Source: Deltaproteobacteria bacterium (GTDB taxonomy: Bacteria; Desulfobacterota; SM23-61). From it: a stretch of DNA of 11,473 nt. The notes under the pieces were generated by a model that made no database searches, was not told the DNA's origin, and saw only the letters and a program-made list of their open reading frames with translations. Below, one piece after another: positions 1 to 7,330 of this stretch (its first letter is position 1; every line of letters starts with the position of its first letter). The position numbers and the translations under genes are program-made. The DNA lies in NCBI GenBank assembly GCA_016234425.1, contig JACRCA010000058.1, positions 1-11,473 of the forward strand, read 5' to 3'.

Positions 1-1002
1 AATGAAGAAGGTGATCTGCATGGCCGCCAGAATGGCATACCTCCCGCCAGGGATGGATAATAATAAATGCTCCATCAGTTCATGGGCTCCAGTTCCCGTG
101 TAAACTGAGGTGAAGCAATAGGCCCCGATGAGGATCCAGATAATCATGGTCGTAAGGCTGGCCGTCCGGTAGCAAGCCTCTTTGATCAACGTCCAGTGGA
201 GCTTCCGGTAGATAGCCGCTGAGATGATCGCACCGAGGCAGCCCAAAGCTGCTGCCTCGGTGGCTGTGCAGACTCCTGCGTAGATGGATCCCAGAACCAT
301 CAAGATGATCATGACAGGCAAAGCCACTGCCTTCAAGGAGACGAATTTTTCCTCCCAAGTTGCCCTTTCCTCCCTTGGGAGTGCCGGTCCGAGATGGGGC
401 TGGAAGAAACACCGGATGCCGATATAAAGAATGAAAAGAGCCGAGAGTAAAAGGCCCGGGAAGACGCCCCCGGCGAAAAGCCCTCCCACAGATTCTCCGG
501 TTAAAGTAGCGTAGAGGATCATGGGTACACTGGGAGGAATGAGAATACCCAGCGCTCCTCCCCCGGAAATGCAGCCCATAGCTATGATTTTATCGTAATT
601 GCGTTTGAGCATGGCCGGAAGGGCGATGAGACCCATGGATACAGTGGCGGCCCCGCTGATCCCCGACATCGCTGCAAAGATCGTGCAGATCAACACCGTG
701 CCGATGGCCAGGCCACCCCTCAAAGGCCCCATCCAGCGGTGCATCATCGTGTAAAGATCGTCTGCCACTCCAGCCCTTTCCAAAATCATCGCCATGAAGA
801 TAAAGAGAGGAATGGCTAGGAGGGTGAATTTACCCATCGCGCCGTACGCCTGAGCTGCGGCCACAAAAAGACCCTTGCTACCCCACAAAAAATAACAGCC
901 CACCATGCCCACTCCTCCTAAGACAAAAGCCAGAGGAAGACCGAGGGCGAGTAAAAGAATGAGGCCGCCGAAGAGAAGGAGGGTGATTACCTCAATGCTC
1001 AT
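1..1002 (-). CDS. dctM: TRAP transporter large permease DctM, C-terminus cut by window edge
   Basis: This is the 12-TM-type large membrane subunit of a tripartite ATP-independent periplasmic (TRAP) transporter, the part that carries solute across the inner membrane using an ion gradient. I translated 334 codons on the minus strand, open to base 1; the family is usually about 425-430 residues, so roughly 90 are missing. The protein is strongly hydrophobic throughout. Family signatures visible are GISGAATVSMG (residues 114-124), GGALGILIPPSVPM (148-161) and ATEAAALG (247-254). The ATG overlaps the dctQ stop codon (ATGA), and a strong Shine-Dalgarno (AAGGAGGAGG) lies just before it inside dctQ, so the two are translationally coupled. 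Seen: motifs, overlap, truncation. Known: DctM role. Substrate is not predictable from this subunit. Confidence 0.95.
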   Translation of the reverse strand, partial: MSIEVITLLLFGGLILLLALGLPLAFVLGGVGMVGCYFLWGSKGLFVAAAQAYGAMGKFTLLAIPLFIFMAMILERAGVADDLYTMMHRWMGPLRGGLAIGTVLICTIFAAMSGISGAATVSMGLIALPAMLKRNYDKIIAMGCISGGGALGILIPPSVPMILYATLTGESVGGLFAGGVFPGLLLSALFILYIGIRCFFQPHLGPALPREERATWEEKFVSLKAVALPVMIILMVLGSIYAGVCTATEAAALGCLGAIISAAIYRKLHWTLIKEACYRTASLTTMIIWILIGAYCFTSVYTGTGAHELMEHLLLSIPGGRYAILAAMQITFFI

Positions 1003-1505
1003 GGCGCCTCCTCCTTCCCGCTAATGGCAAAGGTAAGACCCTGGATAAATTTGGCCACGCCCTGGAGAAGAATGAGGAGAGCCCCCAGAGGAATCATCAT
1101 TTTAATTGGATAGACTGGAGGTGCAAAAGCCGTCGGCTCGGTTTCCCGCACCGTGAAAGAATCCCAGGCCATTTCCCATCCTTTGGTCAGAAGAAGACCA
1201 CAGAAGTAGAAAAAAAGTAACCAAGTGAATAGATCGATGATTGCTCTCTTTCGGGGCGAAAATCGCAAGTAGAGAATTTCCACGTTCACATGTCCTCCGC
1301 GCTGGAGGACATAACCTCCCAGCAGGATAACATAGGCGCCGTAGATCATCTGAGAGGTTTCGTGGGCCCAGATAGTTGGACTGTTGAAAAGGTAACGGGC
1401 GCAGATTTCGTAAAGGATAACGCCAACCAAAAAAATAATCAGAAAGCTGACCAGCTTACCCGTTGTTTCATTGAGGCGATCAATCGCCTTGAAAAACCCT
1501 TTCAT
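999..1505 (-). CDS. dctQ: TRAP transporter small permease DctQ
   Basis: Small four-TM membrane subunit of the TRAP transporter; it pairs with DctM and is thought to help dock the binding protein. From the chosen start it has 168 residues, the normal family size, with hydrophobic segments near 18-35, 52-65, 88-108 and 133-155. The family pattern RYLFNSPTIWAHE lies at 37-49 and HVNVEILY at 72-79. I chose the ATG at 1505 because GGAGG lies 11 bases upstream. An in-frame ATG at 1523 adds six residues but has no close ribosome site, and a still longer frame reaching 1655 would run back through the end of dctP. It lies 59 bp after dctP and overlaps dctM by 4 bp, the standard P-Q-M order. Confidence 0.93.
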   Translation of the reverse strand: MKGFFKAIDRLNETTGKLVSFLIIFLVGVILYEICARYLFNSPTIWAHETSQMIYGAYVILLGGYVLQRGGHVNVEILYLRFSPRKRAIIDLFTWLLFFYFCGLLLTKGWEMAWDSFTVRETEPTAFAPPVYPIKMMIPLGALLILLQGVAKFIQGLTFAISGKEEAP

Positions 1506-1531
1506 CTTGGCCTGAACCTCCATGGTGGCGA

Positions 1532-1555
1532 GGAAGGGAGGGAAGCCTCCCTTCC
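1532..1555 (-). promoter_or_regulatory. Hairpin between dctP and dctQ
   Basis: A perfect 9-bp inverted repeat (1532-1540 GGAAGGGAG pairs with 1547-1555 CTCCCTTCC) with a 6-base loop fills the 59-bp gap between the dctP stop and the dctQ start. It has no T-tract after it, so it is not a full terminator. In binding-protein transport operons such a hairpin can stabilise the 3' end of the upstream message and so raise binding protein over membrane subunits. The structure is seen; this role is an inference. Confidence 0.55.
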
Positions 1556-1564
1556 GCTGGCAAC

Positions 1565-2602
1565 TCAGTCGATGTACTCCAACTTCTTGAGGAAATCCTT
1601 CAGCATGCTGACAGCCTTGGCCGCGGCGGCATCTTTGGCCGCCGGTTTCTCCCACTGTTTCATGGCCGCATTCATCATTTTTTTCTGATCTTCTGGAGGA
1701 AGGGTAGTGACCACAACCTTATAATCCCGCTTCATGGTGTTCAGAGCATTCACTTCGTCCATGATGTATTCGTGGGTTCGGTGCCAGACCCTCTCCCTCA
1801 AGGCCAAGTCGAGAGTTACCTGCAGGTCCTTCGGCAGAGCATTGAAGGCGTCTTTATTAATGATAACCGCATCGGTCCCAGCCATGGCCAAGTTGGGCTG
1901 AATGTAATATTTGGCCGGCTCGCAGAGTTTCATAGTCAGAGCTCCACCGGCCGCTCCCCAATGGGCGCCTTCGACCACCCCGGTTTGCAACGCCAGGTAT
2001 AATTCCTCACCGGGAATTAAGCTGGGAGCTGCTCCCAAATCCCTGAGCATGTCCGCGATCGCGCCGGAGGAGCGGATCTTATAACCCTTAAAGTCCTCGA
2101 TCTTCCGGATGGGCCTCTTCCCGATCATCGCCGTGGGGTATATCTTCTCTGTATAATAAAGCATGTTAAACTTGGCATGAGCCTCCTTCAACATATCTTC
2201 AAACCCGAGGACAAAATGAAAGTAGAGCCCCTCCCAGGGATCCCGGAAAGTCATCGGGCAATTTGCCGCCACCGCAGCCAAAGGAATGATGGTCATCCAG
2301 TAAGCCCCGCTCCCCGTTCCGCCATCAATCGTTCCCTTACGGCAGGAGTCAAATAGCTCTTTCCAGGGGACGAGAGCGGCCGCGGGATAAAGAGTAATCT
2401 GTAACTGTCCACCGGTGAGTTTCGTTAGTTTGGTTTCAAAGTAATCCTTTAGTGGTTTAAAGGAAGCGCTGGCCGCCGGCCAGTGAGACTGAAACCTCCA
2501 CTTGAACACTTTGCCGGCTGCCGGTTGTTGGGCGAAAGCCGCTGCGGCCATGAAGACCGTTAAAGAACAGACGAGAATCGCGATAATCAATCTCTTCTTC
2601 AT
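1565..2602 (-). CDS. dctP: TRAP transporter substrate-binding protein DctP
   Basis: Periplasmic receptor that captures the substrate for the DctQM symporter. It is 345 residues, close to the family's 320-350. It starts with a classical signal peptide: MKKR, a hydrophobic core at about 5-22, and a likely AFA|QQ cleavage after residue 24. The body matches the DctP family: a GGQLQITLYPAAALV segment near 64-78, and RSSGAIADMLRDLGAAP at 177-193, whose Arg177 is the expected carboxylate-binding residue. LYLALQTGVVEGAHWGA follows at 201-217. The EGAHWG segment and Trp215 resemble receptors for 2-oxo- or 2-hydroxy-acids such as TakP, but that substrate guess is weak. GGAGG sits 6 bases before the ATG. 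It is first in a dctPQM operon; I could not identify a convincing promoter in the 539 bp upstream. Confidence 0.94.
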   Translation of the reverse strand: MKKRLIIAILVCSLTVFMAAAAFAQQPAAGKVFKWRFQSHWPAASASFKPLKDYFETKLTKLTGGQLQITLYPAAALVPWKELFDSCRKGTIDGGTGSGAYWMTIIPLAAVAANCPMTFRDPWEGLYFHFVLGFEDMLKEAHAKFNMLYYTEKIYPTAMIGKRPIRKIEDFKGYKIRSSGAIADMLRDLGAAPSLIPGEELYLALQTGVVEGAHWGAAGGALTMKLCEPAKYYIQPNLAMAGTDAVIINKDAFNALPKDLQVTLDLALRERVWHRTHEYIMDEVNALNTMKRDYKVVVTTLPPEDQKKMMNAAMKQWEKPAAKDAAAAKAVSMLKDFLKKLEYID

Positions 2603-2704
2603 CTCACACCTCCAATTTTCCCAGCTATGTCAAGGCCGGGGTATTTTTTAATCCCTTCTCGCGAAATTGAGTCATAAATTTGATTCCTTGTCAAGAATAA
2701 TTCG

Positions 2705-2864
2705 AGAGATCTCTGAAAAATCCACTTTTCTGTCTCTCCCGCGAAACTTGTCCCTGCAGGCTTTAAGCAGGGAGCGGGAGTCCAGAAAGGCCCTGAAAAT
2801 ACTGGATTCCTACTTTCGCAGGAATGACAAAATTATATCACGCAGGCCTTTTTCAGAAATCTCT
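2705..2864. repeat. MITE-like nested palindrome element (160 bp)
   Basis: The element is bounded by 16-base terminal inverted repeats: AGAGATCTCTGAAAAA at 2705-2720, and the complement of AGAGATTTCTGAAAAA at 2849-2864 (15 of 16 match). A 3-base TCG directly abuts each end and could be a short target duplication, though that is weak. Inside is a long stem built from three successive pairings: TTTCTG/CAGAAA (2727-2732 with 2783-2788), CTCCCGC/GCGGGAG (2736-2742 with 2774-2780) and TCCCTGC/GCAGGGA (2751-2757 with 2767-2773). A second hairpin, ATTCCT/AGGAAT (2806-2811 with 2820-2825), follows. Its CTGGATTCC...GGAATGAC core looks like a degenerate copy of a common intergenic repeat. It encodes no transposase, so it would be non-autonomous. 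Confidence 0.55.
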
Positions 2865-3042
2865 TCGGATTGATAGTTGTTCATTTTTGAGTTCTTACAT
2901 TCGTGGCTCGGATGGAGAAAGCTGAGCGCAGACAAAAGGGATCAAGGATTGGAAGGATTTGCCTAAAAAGCTTTAGTGCTCGGATTAAGAATCTTTTAAC
3001 TTATTACTTGGAGCATATTATATTTTACATAAGCCCCAACGG

Positions 3043-3116
3043 GTCATTGCGAGGAGGGTAAGCGACGAAGCAATCCCAAACAACGAGATTGCCACGCCCT
3101 TTGGGCTCGCAATGAC
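3043..3116. repeat. Dispersed palindromic repeat (GTCATTGCGAG type)
   Basis: Perfect 11-base inverted ends (GTCATTGCGAG at 3043-3053 and CTCGCAATGAC at 3106-3116) enclose a further GCAATC/GATTGC pairing (3070-3075 with 3087-3092). A small GCCC-TTT-GGGC hairpin lies in the right arm at 3096-3106. The left arm, with its GCGACGAAGCAATCC segment, is the well-preserved half; the right arm has diverged. From memory, near-identical palindromes occur in many copies between genes in deltaproteobacterial and some other genomes. It lies 25 bp after the methyltransferase stop codon and might act as a 3' stem-loop in that message, but it lacks a T-tract. Confidence 0.75.
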
Positions 3117-3141
3117 AACTCCAGACGGTTCGAAATGTAAT

Positions 3142-3981
3142 CTATTTTATGCTCTCGGTAATAAAACTCGAAACTTGAATCTCGGAACTCTTTTTTTGGC
3201 GGTAGGCTTCGTAAATCACCAGCCCCGCGGCCATGGCCACGTTCAAGGATTCAACGTTTGAAGCCATGGGAATGGTGAACAACTCATCCACTTCTTCCAA
3301 TAAATGCTCGGGTAATCCTGCACCCTCCTGGCCGAAGAGAACGGCCGTAGGCCGGGAGAAATCTACCTTCCAAAATGAGGGCCCATCACGAACCACCGTG
3401 GCCCAAACTCGATATTCCTTGGAACGGAGAATTTTCAGGCAATTCTCCAAGTCCTGATTCAGCAGAAATGGAAGGCGAAAGATACTGCCCATCGAGGCCC
3501 GCACCACCTTTGGGCTGTAAGGGTCAATCGTCCCTTGGCTTAAAATCACTCCCGCGGCCCCACCGGCATCAGCCACGCGGAAGATCGTCCCCAGGTTACC
3601 CGGGTCCTGCAGTTGCCAAAGGAGGAGGATCATTCCCTCTCTCTCCCAAAACTTCTCCCAGCTCTGTTCCTTCTTCGGCAGCACGGCCAAAACTCCCTGG
3701 TGGCTCTGGGTATCAGAGATTGACCCCATGACCTCTTCACTCACGTAGAGCCATTCTGTATCTGGAATTTTTTTTCGGGCCTTCGAGAGTAGCCTCGCCC
3801 CACGTTCTGTCTTCGCCAGTCGCGGACTGTAGGCGATTTTCCGCACTCCCAGGTCTTGCTGCAAAGCCTCTTCCAGCAGTCGGATTCCTTCGATGAAGTA
3901 TTCTCCCCGGGCCTGGCGGTATTTGGCCTGTTTGAGCAGACGGATCTCTTTGATTCGCGAGTTGGATTTGGAGGTGATCAT
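3142..3981 (-). CDS. TrmH/SpoU-family RNA 2'-O-methyltransferase
   Basis: An S-adenosylmethionine-dependent methyltransferase of the SPOUT (trefoil-knot) class that methylates a ribose 2'-OH in rRNA or tRNA. At 279 residues it fits the family. Residues about 5-100 form the SpoU substrate-binding domain (SNSRIKEIRLLKQAKYRQAR then GEYFIEGIRLLEEAL). The catalytic domain shows motif 1 at DPGNLGTIFRVADAGGA (126-142, with Asn129 and Arg135), motif 2 at VLFGQEGAGLP (214-224) and motif 3 at IPMASNVESLNVAMAAGLVIYE (237-258), all intact. The target nucleotide cannot be told from sequence; 23S rRNA is the commonest for this subgroup. The ATG at 3981 fits the family start (MITSKSN..IKEIR) but has no clear Shine-Dalgarno. 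It is the last gene of the minus-strand run, after the HNH gene and a G-rich spacer. Confidence 0.92.
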   Translation of the reverse strand: MITSKSNSRIKEIRLLKQAKYRQARGEYFIEGIRLLEEALQQDLGVRKIAYSPRLAKTERGARLLSKARKKIPDTEWLYVSEEVMGSISDTQSHQGVLAVLPKKEQSWEKFWEREGMILLLWQLQDPGNLGTIFRVADAGGAAGVILSQGTIDPYSPKVVRASMGSIFRLPFLLNQDLENCLKILRSKEYRVWATVVRDGPSFWKVDFSRPTAVLFGQEGAGLPEHLLEEVDELFTIPMASNVESLNVAMAAGLVIYEAYRQKKSSEIQVSSFITESIK

Positions 3982-4009
3982 AGAAAAACAGATGAGAAGA
4001 TGGAGGAAT

Positions 4010-4080
4010 GGGGAAATAGGGAGATCAGAAAATCACCCCTACCATTCTTTCTCCCCATCTCCCCACCTCCCCCTCCCCCG
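4010..4080 (-). repeat. G-tract / palindromic spacer upstream of the methyltransferase gene
   Basis: On the minus strand, which is the transcribed sense here, four long G-runs follow one another: complements of the C-runs 4075-4079 (5), 4069-4073 (5), 4061-4064 (4) and 4053-4056 (4), with spacers of 1, 4 and 4 bases. This meets the usual G-quadruplex pattern. The same segment (4057-4072) is also complementary at 13 of 16 positions to GGGGAAATAGGGAGAT at 4010-4025, so it could instead fold as a hairpin. It shares ATAGGGAG and GGGAGAT modules with the palindrome at 9807-9872, suggesting one repeat family. Confidence 0.6.
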
Positions 4081-4092
4081 ATCTTTTTTACG

Positions 4093-4695
4093 TCATTCTT
4101 CCAACAGCTCCACGTTCCAGTAAGAGACGTCTACCATAAAGTCCAAGAAGGGAGCCCATTCTTTATGCCTGACTTCCCGCAGGGAAATGTTTATCGGTGG
4201 TGTCCAGGCAGGCTTTCGGGGCGGGGCGACCAGTTTCATCCTGGCGTGTTCTGGGTTCTTCCCGCCCTTTTTCCGGTTGCATTCATGGCAGCTGCAGACC
4301 ACATTCTCCCAGGTGGAGGTCCCCCCTTGAGATCGAGGGATTACATGGTCGATGTTGAGTTCACTGCGGGAAAATCTTCTCCCACAATATTGGCAGGAGT
4401 TCTTATCTCGAGCAAAAATATTGTAACGGCTGAAACGAACGTGGCGTTTGGGCACCCGGTCATAAGCGATCAGCAGGATTACCCGCGGAACCTTAATCAC
4501 CCGATCCACCAGACCAATTGTGTCGTCATTTCTCTCAGCTGTAATTTGACTCCAGCTCTGGTAGTCAAAGGTCTCATATTGATCGTTTACGGCCTTAGCG
4601 ATGCCCGCGTAAAGCAGGCAGAAAGCCCGGCGGACAGTAGTGATATTAACTGGCAAGAACGACTTATTCAGGACTAAAACATTAGAATGAAGCAT
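4093..4695 (-). CDS. HNH endonuclease-domain protein
   Basis: A 200-residue protein with a complete zinc-bound HNH nuclease fold in its middle. The zinc ligands are CQYC (Cys101, Cys104) and CHEC (Cys136, Cys139), flanking the catalytic stretch LNIDHVIPRSQGGTSTWENVV (113-133) with Asp116-His117 and Asn131. The N-terminus (VLVLNKSFLPVNITTVRRAFCLLYAG) and the C-terminus match a widespread group of stand-alone HNH proteins whose biological role I do not know. No intein, intron or restriction partner is visible beside it, so it is not obviously a homing or restriction enzyme. It begins 38 bp after the selA stop and precedes the methyltransferase gene, so co-transcription is likely. The ribosome site is weak (GGGGTGG, 3 bases before ATG). 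The domain call is firm; function is open. Confidence 0.9.
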   Translation of the reverse strand: MLHSNVLVLNKSFLPVNITTVRRAFCLLYAGIAKAVNDQYETFDYQSWSQITAERNDDTIGLVDRVIKVPRVILLIAYDRVPKRHVRFSRYNIFARDKNSCQYCGRRFSRSELNIDHVIPRSQGGTSTWENVVCSCHECNRKKGGKNPEHARMKLVAPPRKPAWTPPINISLREVRHKEWAPFLDFMVDVSYWNVELLEE

Positions 4696-4733
4696 GGGCC
4701 ACCCCTAGGCATTTGGAAATACGGCGATTCTCC

Positions 4734-6170
4734 TTACTTCAAAGCTTGGCGCACCCCTTCTAAAAGCAGCCTCTCCTCTGTTTCCGCGACTGTCCTCAAG
4801 TCCAGGAGAACTTCTTCTTCCTTCACCCGCGCAATTACCGGTGGATCGGTGTGGCGTAATTTTTTTTCCAAATCGGCTGCGGAGATTTCCAGAGGGCGAA
4901 GAGCGATGACTCGGGTGGGAAGGATCTGCAAAGGCAGCGCCCCCCCTCCTACTTGCGAAGTCTCCTCCTTCAGTTTCACTTGGCAAACTGAAGAAAGTTC
5001 TTTGGCCAACCTACGCTGAAGGCGCTTGGCCCGGCGTTCCAGCTCTTTTAATCGGCAAGTAAGCATCCTGAGCACAGGGAGACTTTTTATGGCCTCAGCC
5101 TTGTTTAAATATACTCGGATCGTAGATTCCATCCCGGCCAGAGTTAATTTATCGATGCGCAAAGCTCGGTTCAGGGGATTCTTCTTGAGAATGTCGAGGT
5201 ACTTTTTCTTTCCCAAAATGATGCCGGCCTGAGGTCCGCCCAACAATTTATCTCCGCTGAAAGTGACCACATCCACCCCGGCTTCTATGGCCTCCTGGAC
5301 TGTGGGTTCTTTTTCGATCCCGTATTCTGCCAGATCTACGAAGCATCCGCTTCCCAGATCCTCCATTATGGGCAAGCCTTTGGCCTGTCCCAGGGCAACT
5401 AACTCTTTCAAGGAAACCTCTGCTGTAAAACCCAAGATCCGGAAGTTACTCGTATGCACTTTGAGCAGGAGAGCAGTCTCCTGGTTGATCGCCTGTTCGT
5501 AATCCTTAAGATGGGTGCGGTTGGTTGTCCCCACTTCCACAAGGCGAGCTCCACTTTTGCGCATCACGTCTGGAATGCGAAAAGACCCGCCGATTTCGAC
5601 CAACTGGCCACGCGATACGATGACTTCCTTTCCCTCGGCCAGGCTATTTAAGGCCAGGAGAACTGCCCCAGCGTTGTTATTGACCACCAAGACAGATTCT
5701 GCCCCGGAGATCTGCCGGAGAATTTCTTCTACATGCTCATATCGGGAACCGCGTTCGCCCGTAATTAGATCCAGCTCCAGGTTAGAGTAGCGGCTGGCAA
5801 TATCCCCGATGTTCCTCAGGGCTTCTGCACAAAGGGGCGCCCTTCCGAGGTTGGTATGGAGGACCACGCCCGTGGCATTGATCACGGGTCTGAGGGAAGG
5901 ACGCGTTGCTGCGGCCAGCTCTTCCTCCACGGCTGCAAGTAAATGCTCCTGGGCCATTTCCACAGCGCCCGCCCCCTGCTCGCTTGCGCTCCTTAAGATG
6001 GCTTGGCGTTTTCTCTCCAGGACTCTGCGGATGGAGGCAACGACTAATGCTTTGGAGTAAATTTTTAAATGGGCTTGACTCTGAGGATGGCGAAAGAGTT
6101 CATCGACTGCCGGAAGCGCTCTTAAGTATCGCTGTCTATCCTCGGGCTCCATACCATACTCTATTACCAT
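4734..6170 (-). CDS. selA: L-seryl-tRNA(Sec) selenium transferase SelA
   Basis: A pyridoxal-phosphate enzyme that converts seryl-tRNA(Sec) to selenocysteinyl-tRNA(Sec) with selenophosphate, so the host inserts selenocysteine at UGA codons. Length is 478 (family about 455-475). The N-terminal tRNA-binding domain (LRALPAVDELFRHP, 16-29) is followed by INATGVVLHTNLGRAPL (97-113), RGQLVEIGGSFRIP (187-200), and SGDKLLGGPQAGIILG (305-320) with Lys308 as the expected PLP lysine. The ATG at 6170 overlaps the alcohol dehydrogenase end by 7 bp. An in-frame ATG at 6152 (MEPEDRQRYLRALP) is also possible and gives a more typical length; neither has a strong Shine-Dalgarno. selB, normally a close partner, is not next to it: an HNH gene follows instead. 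Confidence 0.96.
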   Translation of the reverse strand: MVIEYGMEPEDRQRYLRALPAVDELFRHPQSQAHLKIYSKALVVASIRRVLERKRQAILRSASEQGAGAVEMAQEHLLAAVEEELAAATRPSLRPVINATGVVLHTNLGRAPLCAEALRNIGDIASRYSNLELDLITGERGSRYEHVEEILRQISGAESVLVVNNNAGAVLLALNSLAEGKEVIVSRGQLVEIGGSFRIPDVMRKSGARLVEVGTTNRTHLKDYEQAINQETALLLKVHTSNFRILGFTAEVSLKELVALGQAKGLPIMEDLGSGCFVDLAEYGIEKEPTVQEAIEAGVDVVTFSGDKLLGGPQAGIILGKKKYLDILKKNPLNRALRIDKLTLAGMESTIRVYLNKAEAIKSLPVLRMLTCRLKELERRAKRLQRRLAKELSSVCQVKLKEETSQVGGGALPLQILPTRVIALRPLEISAADLEKKLRHTDPPVIARVKEEEVLLDLRTVAETEERLLLEGVRQALK

Positions 6171-7330
6171 GCCGAAAGCAGGACCGGAATGATTTCTCCG
6201 GGGTCGGTGACTTTGCGGATATTAGAACGCATGGCCGGGTCGGCCACAGCCGTTTTGGCCACTTCTGTAAGGTTTTCTTTGGGTATATTTACCTCCGAAA
6301 GCTTTTGCGGAAGGCCTAACTGCCGGGTGAATTTCTCCACGGCCTGCGCCGCCATCTCTCCGATCTCCCCGTCACTCTTTCCCCTCGGGTCCAGCCCGAA
6401 GGCCTCGCCTACCTGCCTGTAGCGGGGGGCACTGACCGGCATGTTGAACCGCATTCCATGGGAGAGAAGGATGGCGTTGGCCAGACCATGGTGGAGCCCA
6501 TACATTCCCCCCAGGGCATGGGCCATGCCATGCACGCAGCCCACCAAGGCATTCTGGAAGGCCATCCCGCCCATGGTGGAAGCAATAGCCAGCATTCCCC
6601 GGGCCTCCACATCATCTCCTTTTTCCAGACAACGGGGGAGGTACTGCACCACAAGCCGGATGGCCTGCTGGGCCAGACCATCGGCGATGGGCTCGTATCC
6701 TCTGGCATGAAAGCTCTCGATGGCATGAGATAGCGCATCCATCCCCGTGGCGGCCGTCATGGCTGGGGGAAGGCCGACTGTGAGCAGGGGGTCCAGAATG
6801 GCCACCGGAGGAATGAGGTGGGGATCAGATATCAGGTTCTTCACTTTGGCTTCATGATCTTTGATGGTAGCGAACATGGTTACTTCGCTACCCGTTCCCG
6901 AGGTGGTCGGGATCGCGATATGGGGCACAATGGGTTCACCGACTTTTCCCAGCCCTATGAACTGCCGCAAATCGTCCTGCCCCTTTTTGGCCAAGACGCC
7001 GATGCCTTTGGCTGTATCCATTGTGGAACCACCGCCGATGGAAATGAGTCCATCTGCTCCCGTCTTCCGGAAAGACCCAGCCCCCCGCCTTACCACTTCC
7101 AGGGACGAATCCGGGATGGCCTCGGCAAATAGTCCTGCCCCTCGCTCTCCCAGCATGCTCATCAAGGACTTGACCATCGAGTTATCTTTCAGAGCCACAT
7201 CTGTGACCACCAAAGCCTTGCGCATTCCCAGGCCGTCCATTTCCTTGACCGTTTCCTTAAGGGCCCCTTCACCGAAGACGATTTTGGTGGGGATGTGAAA
7301 ACTGAAAGTAAAACGATCCTTGTAGCTCAT
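6164..7330 (-). CDS. Iron-containing (group III) alcohol dehydrogenase
   Basis: NAD(P)-dependent oxidoreductase that interconverts alcohols and aldehydes or ketones, using a divalent metal, usually Fe2+. It is 388 residues, the usual family length. The N-terminal dinucleotide-binding half has GGGSTMD (99-105) and PTTSGTGSEVT (141-151). The C-terminal helical half carries the four metal ligands Asp198 and His202 (GMDALSHAIE), His267 (CVHGMAHALGG) and His281 (GLHHG), all in family spacing, so the enzyme should be active. The exact substrate is not predictable; butanol/ethanol- and lactaldehyde-type members share these motifs. AAGGA lies 6 bases before the ATG. The start overlaps the 87-aa gene by 4 bp (ATGA) and its end overlaps selA by 7 bp, so three products are translationally coupled. 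I see no in-frame UGA suggesting selenocysteine. Confidence 0.95.
   Translation of the reverse strand: MSYKDRFTFSFHIPTKIVFGEGALKETVKEMDGLGMRKALVVTDVALKDNSMVKSLMSMLGERGAGLFAEAIPDSSLEVVRRGAGSFRKTGADGLISIGGGSTMDTAKGIGVLAKKGQDDLRQFIGLGKVGEPIVPHIAIPTTSGTGSEVTMFATIKDHEAKVKNLISDPHLIPPVAILDPLLTVGLPPAMTAATGMDALSHAIESFHARGYEPIADGLAQQAIRLVVQYLPRCLEKGDDVEARGMLAIASTMGGMAFQNALVGCVHGMAHALGGMYGLHHGLANAILLSHGMRFNMPVSAPRYRQVGEAFGLDPRGKSDGEIGEMAAQAVEKFTRQLGLPQKLSEVNIPKENLTEVAKTAVADPAMRSNIRKVTDPGEIIPVLLSAW

Larger units (their letters stand above)
2603..3141. other. 539-bp non-coding region between the methyltransferase gene and dctP
   Basis: This stretch separates two minus-strand genes. I see no credible gene in it. 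It holds two dispersed-repeat-type elements, at 2705-2864 and 3043-3116, annotated separately. The AT-rich part at about 2990-3030 and the leader at 2603-2700 should contain the dctP promoter. On the minus strand a TTGACA occurs at 2689-2694, but no good -10 box lies 16-18 bases downstream of it. The only short open frame (2667-2873, plus strand) runs through the palindromic element and looks like chance. Confidence 0.7.

Noticed and set aside
1506..1655. Longer N-terminus for DctQ starting at 1655
   Set aside because: It would run through the end of dctP and the hairpin, and the added residues are Gly/Arg/Gln-rich and unlike the family.
2666..2694. Possible promoter for dctP (TTGACA at 2689-2694, minus strand)
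   Set aside because: The only -10-like TATGAC lies 12 bases away, too close, and at 16-18 bases there is only CTCAAT-type sequence.
2667..2873. A 68-codon open frame on the plus strand in the non-coding region
   Set aside because: It runs through the palindromic element, has no ribosome site and a composition typical of translated repeat DNA.
3043..3116. Intrinsic terminator for the methyltransferase operon
   Set aside because: The long palindrome has no T-tract on either strand, so it is better explained as a dispersed repeat.
3856..4677. A 273-codon plus-strand open frame opposite the HNH and methyltransferase genes
   Set aside because: It lies antisense to two proteins with clear domains and reads across the spacer between them; its own translation shows no recognisable fold (long proline and serine runs).
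6409..6738. A 109-codon minus-strand frame inside the alcohol dehydrogenase
   Set aside because: It is a +1/-1 shadow of the dehydrogenase, rich in Met and Trp from the GC pattern, with no independent start signal.
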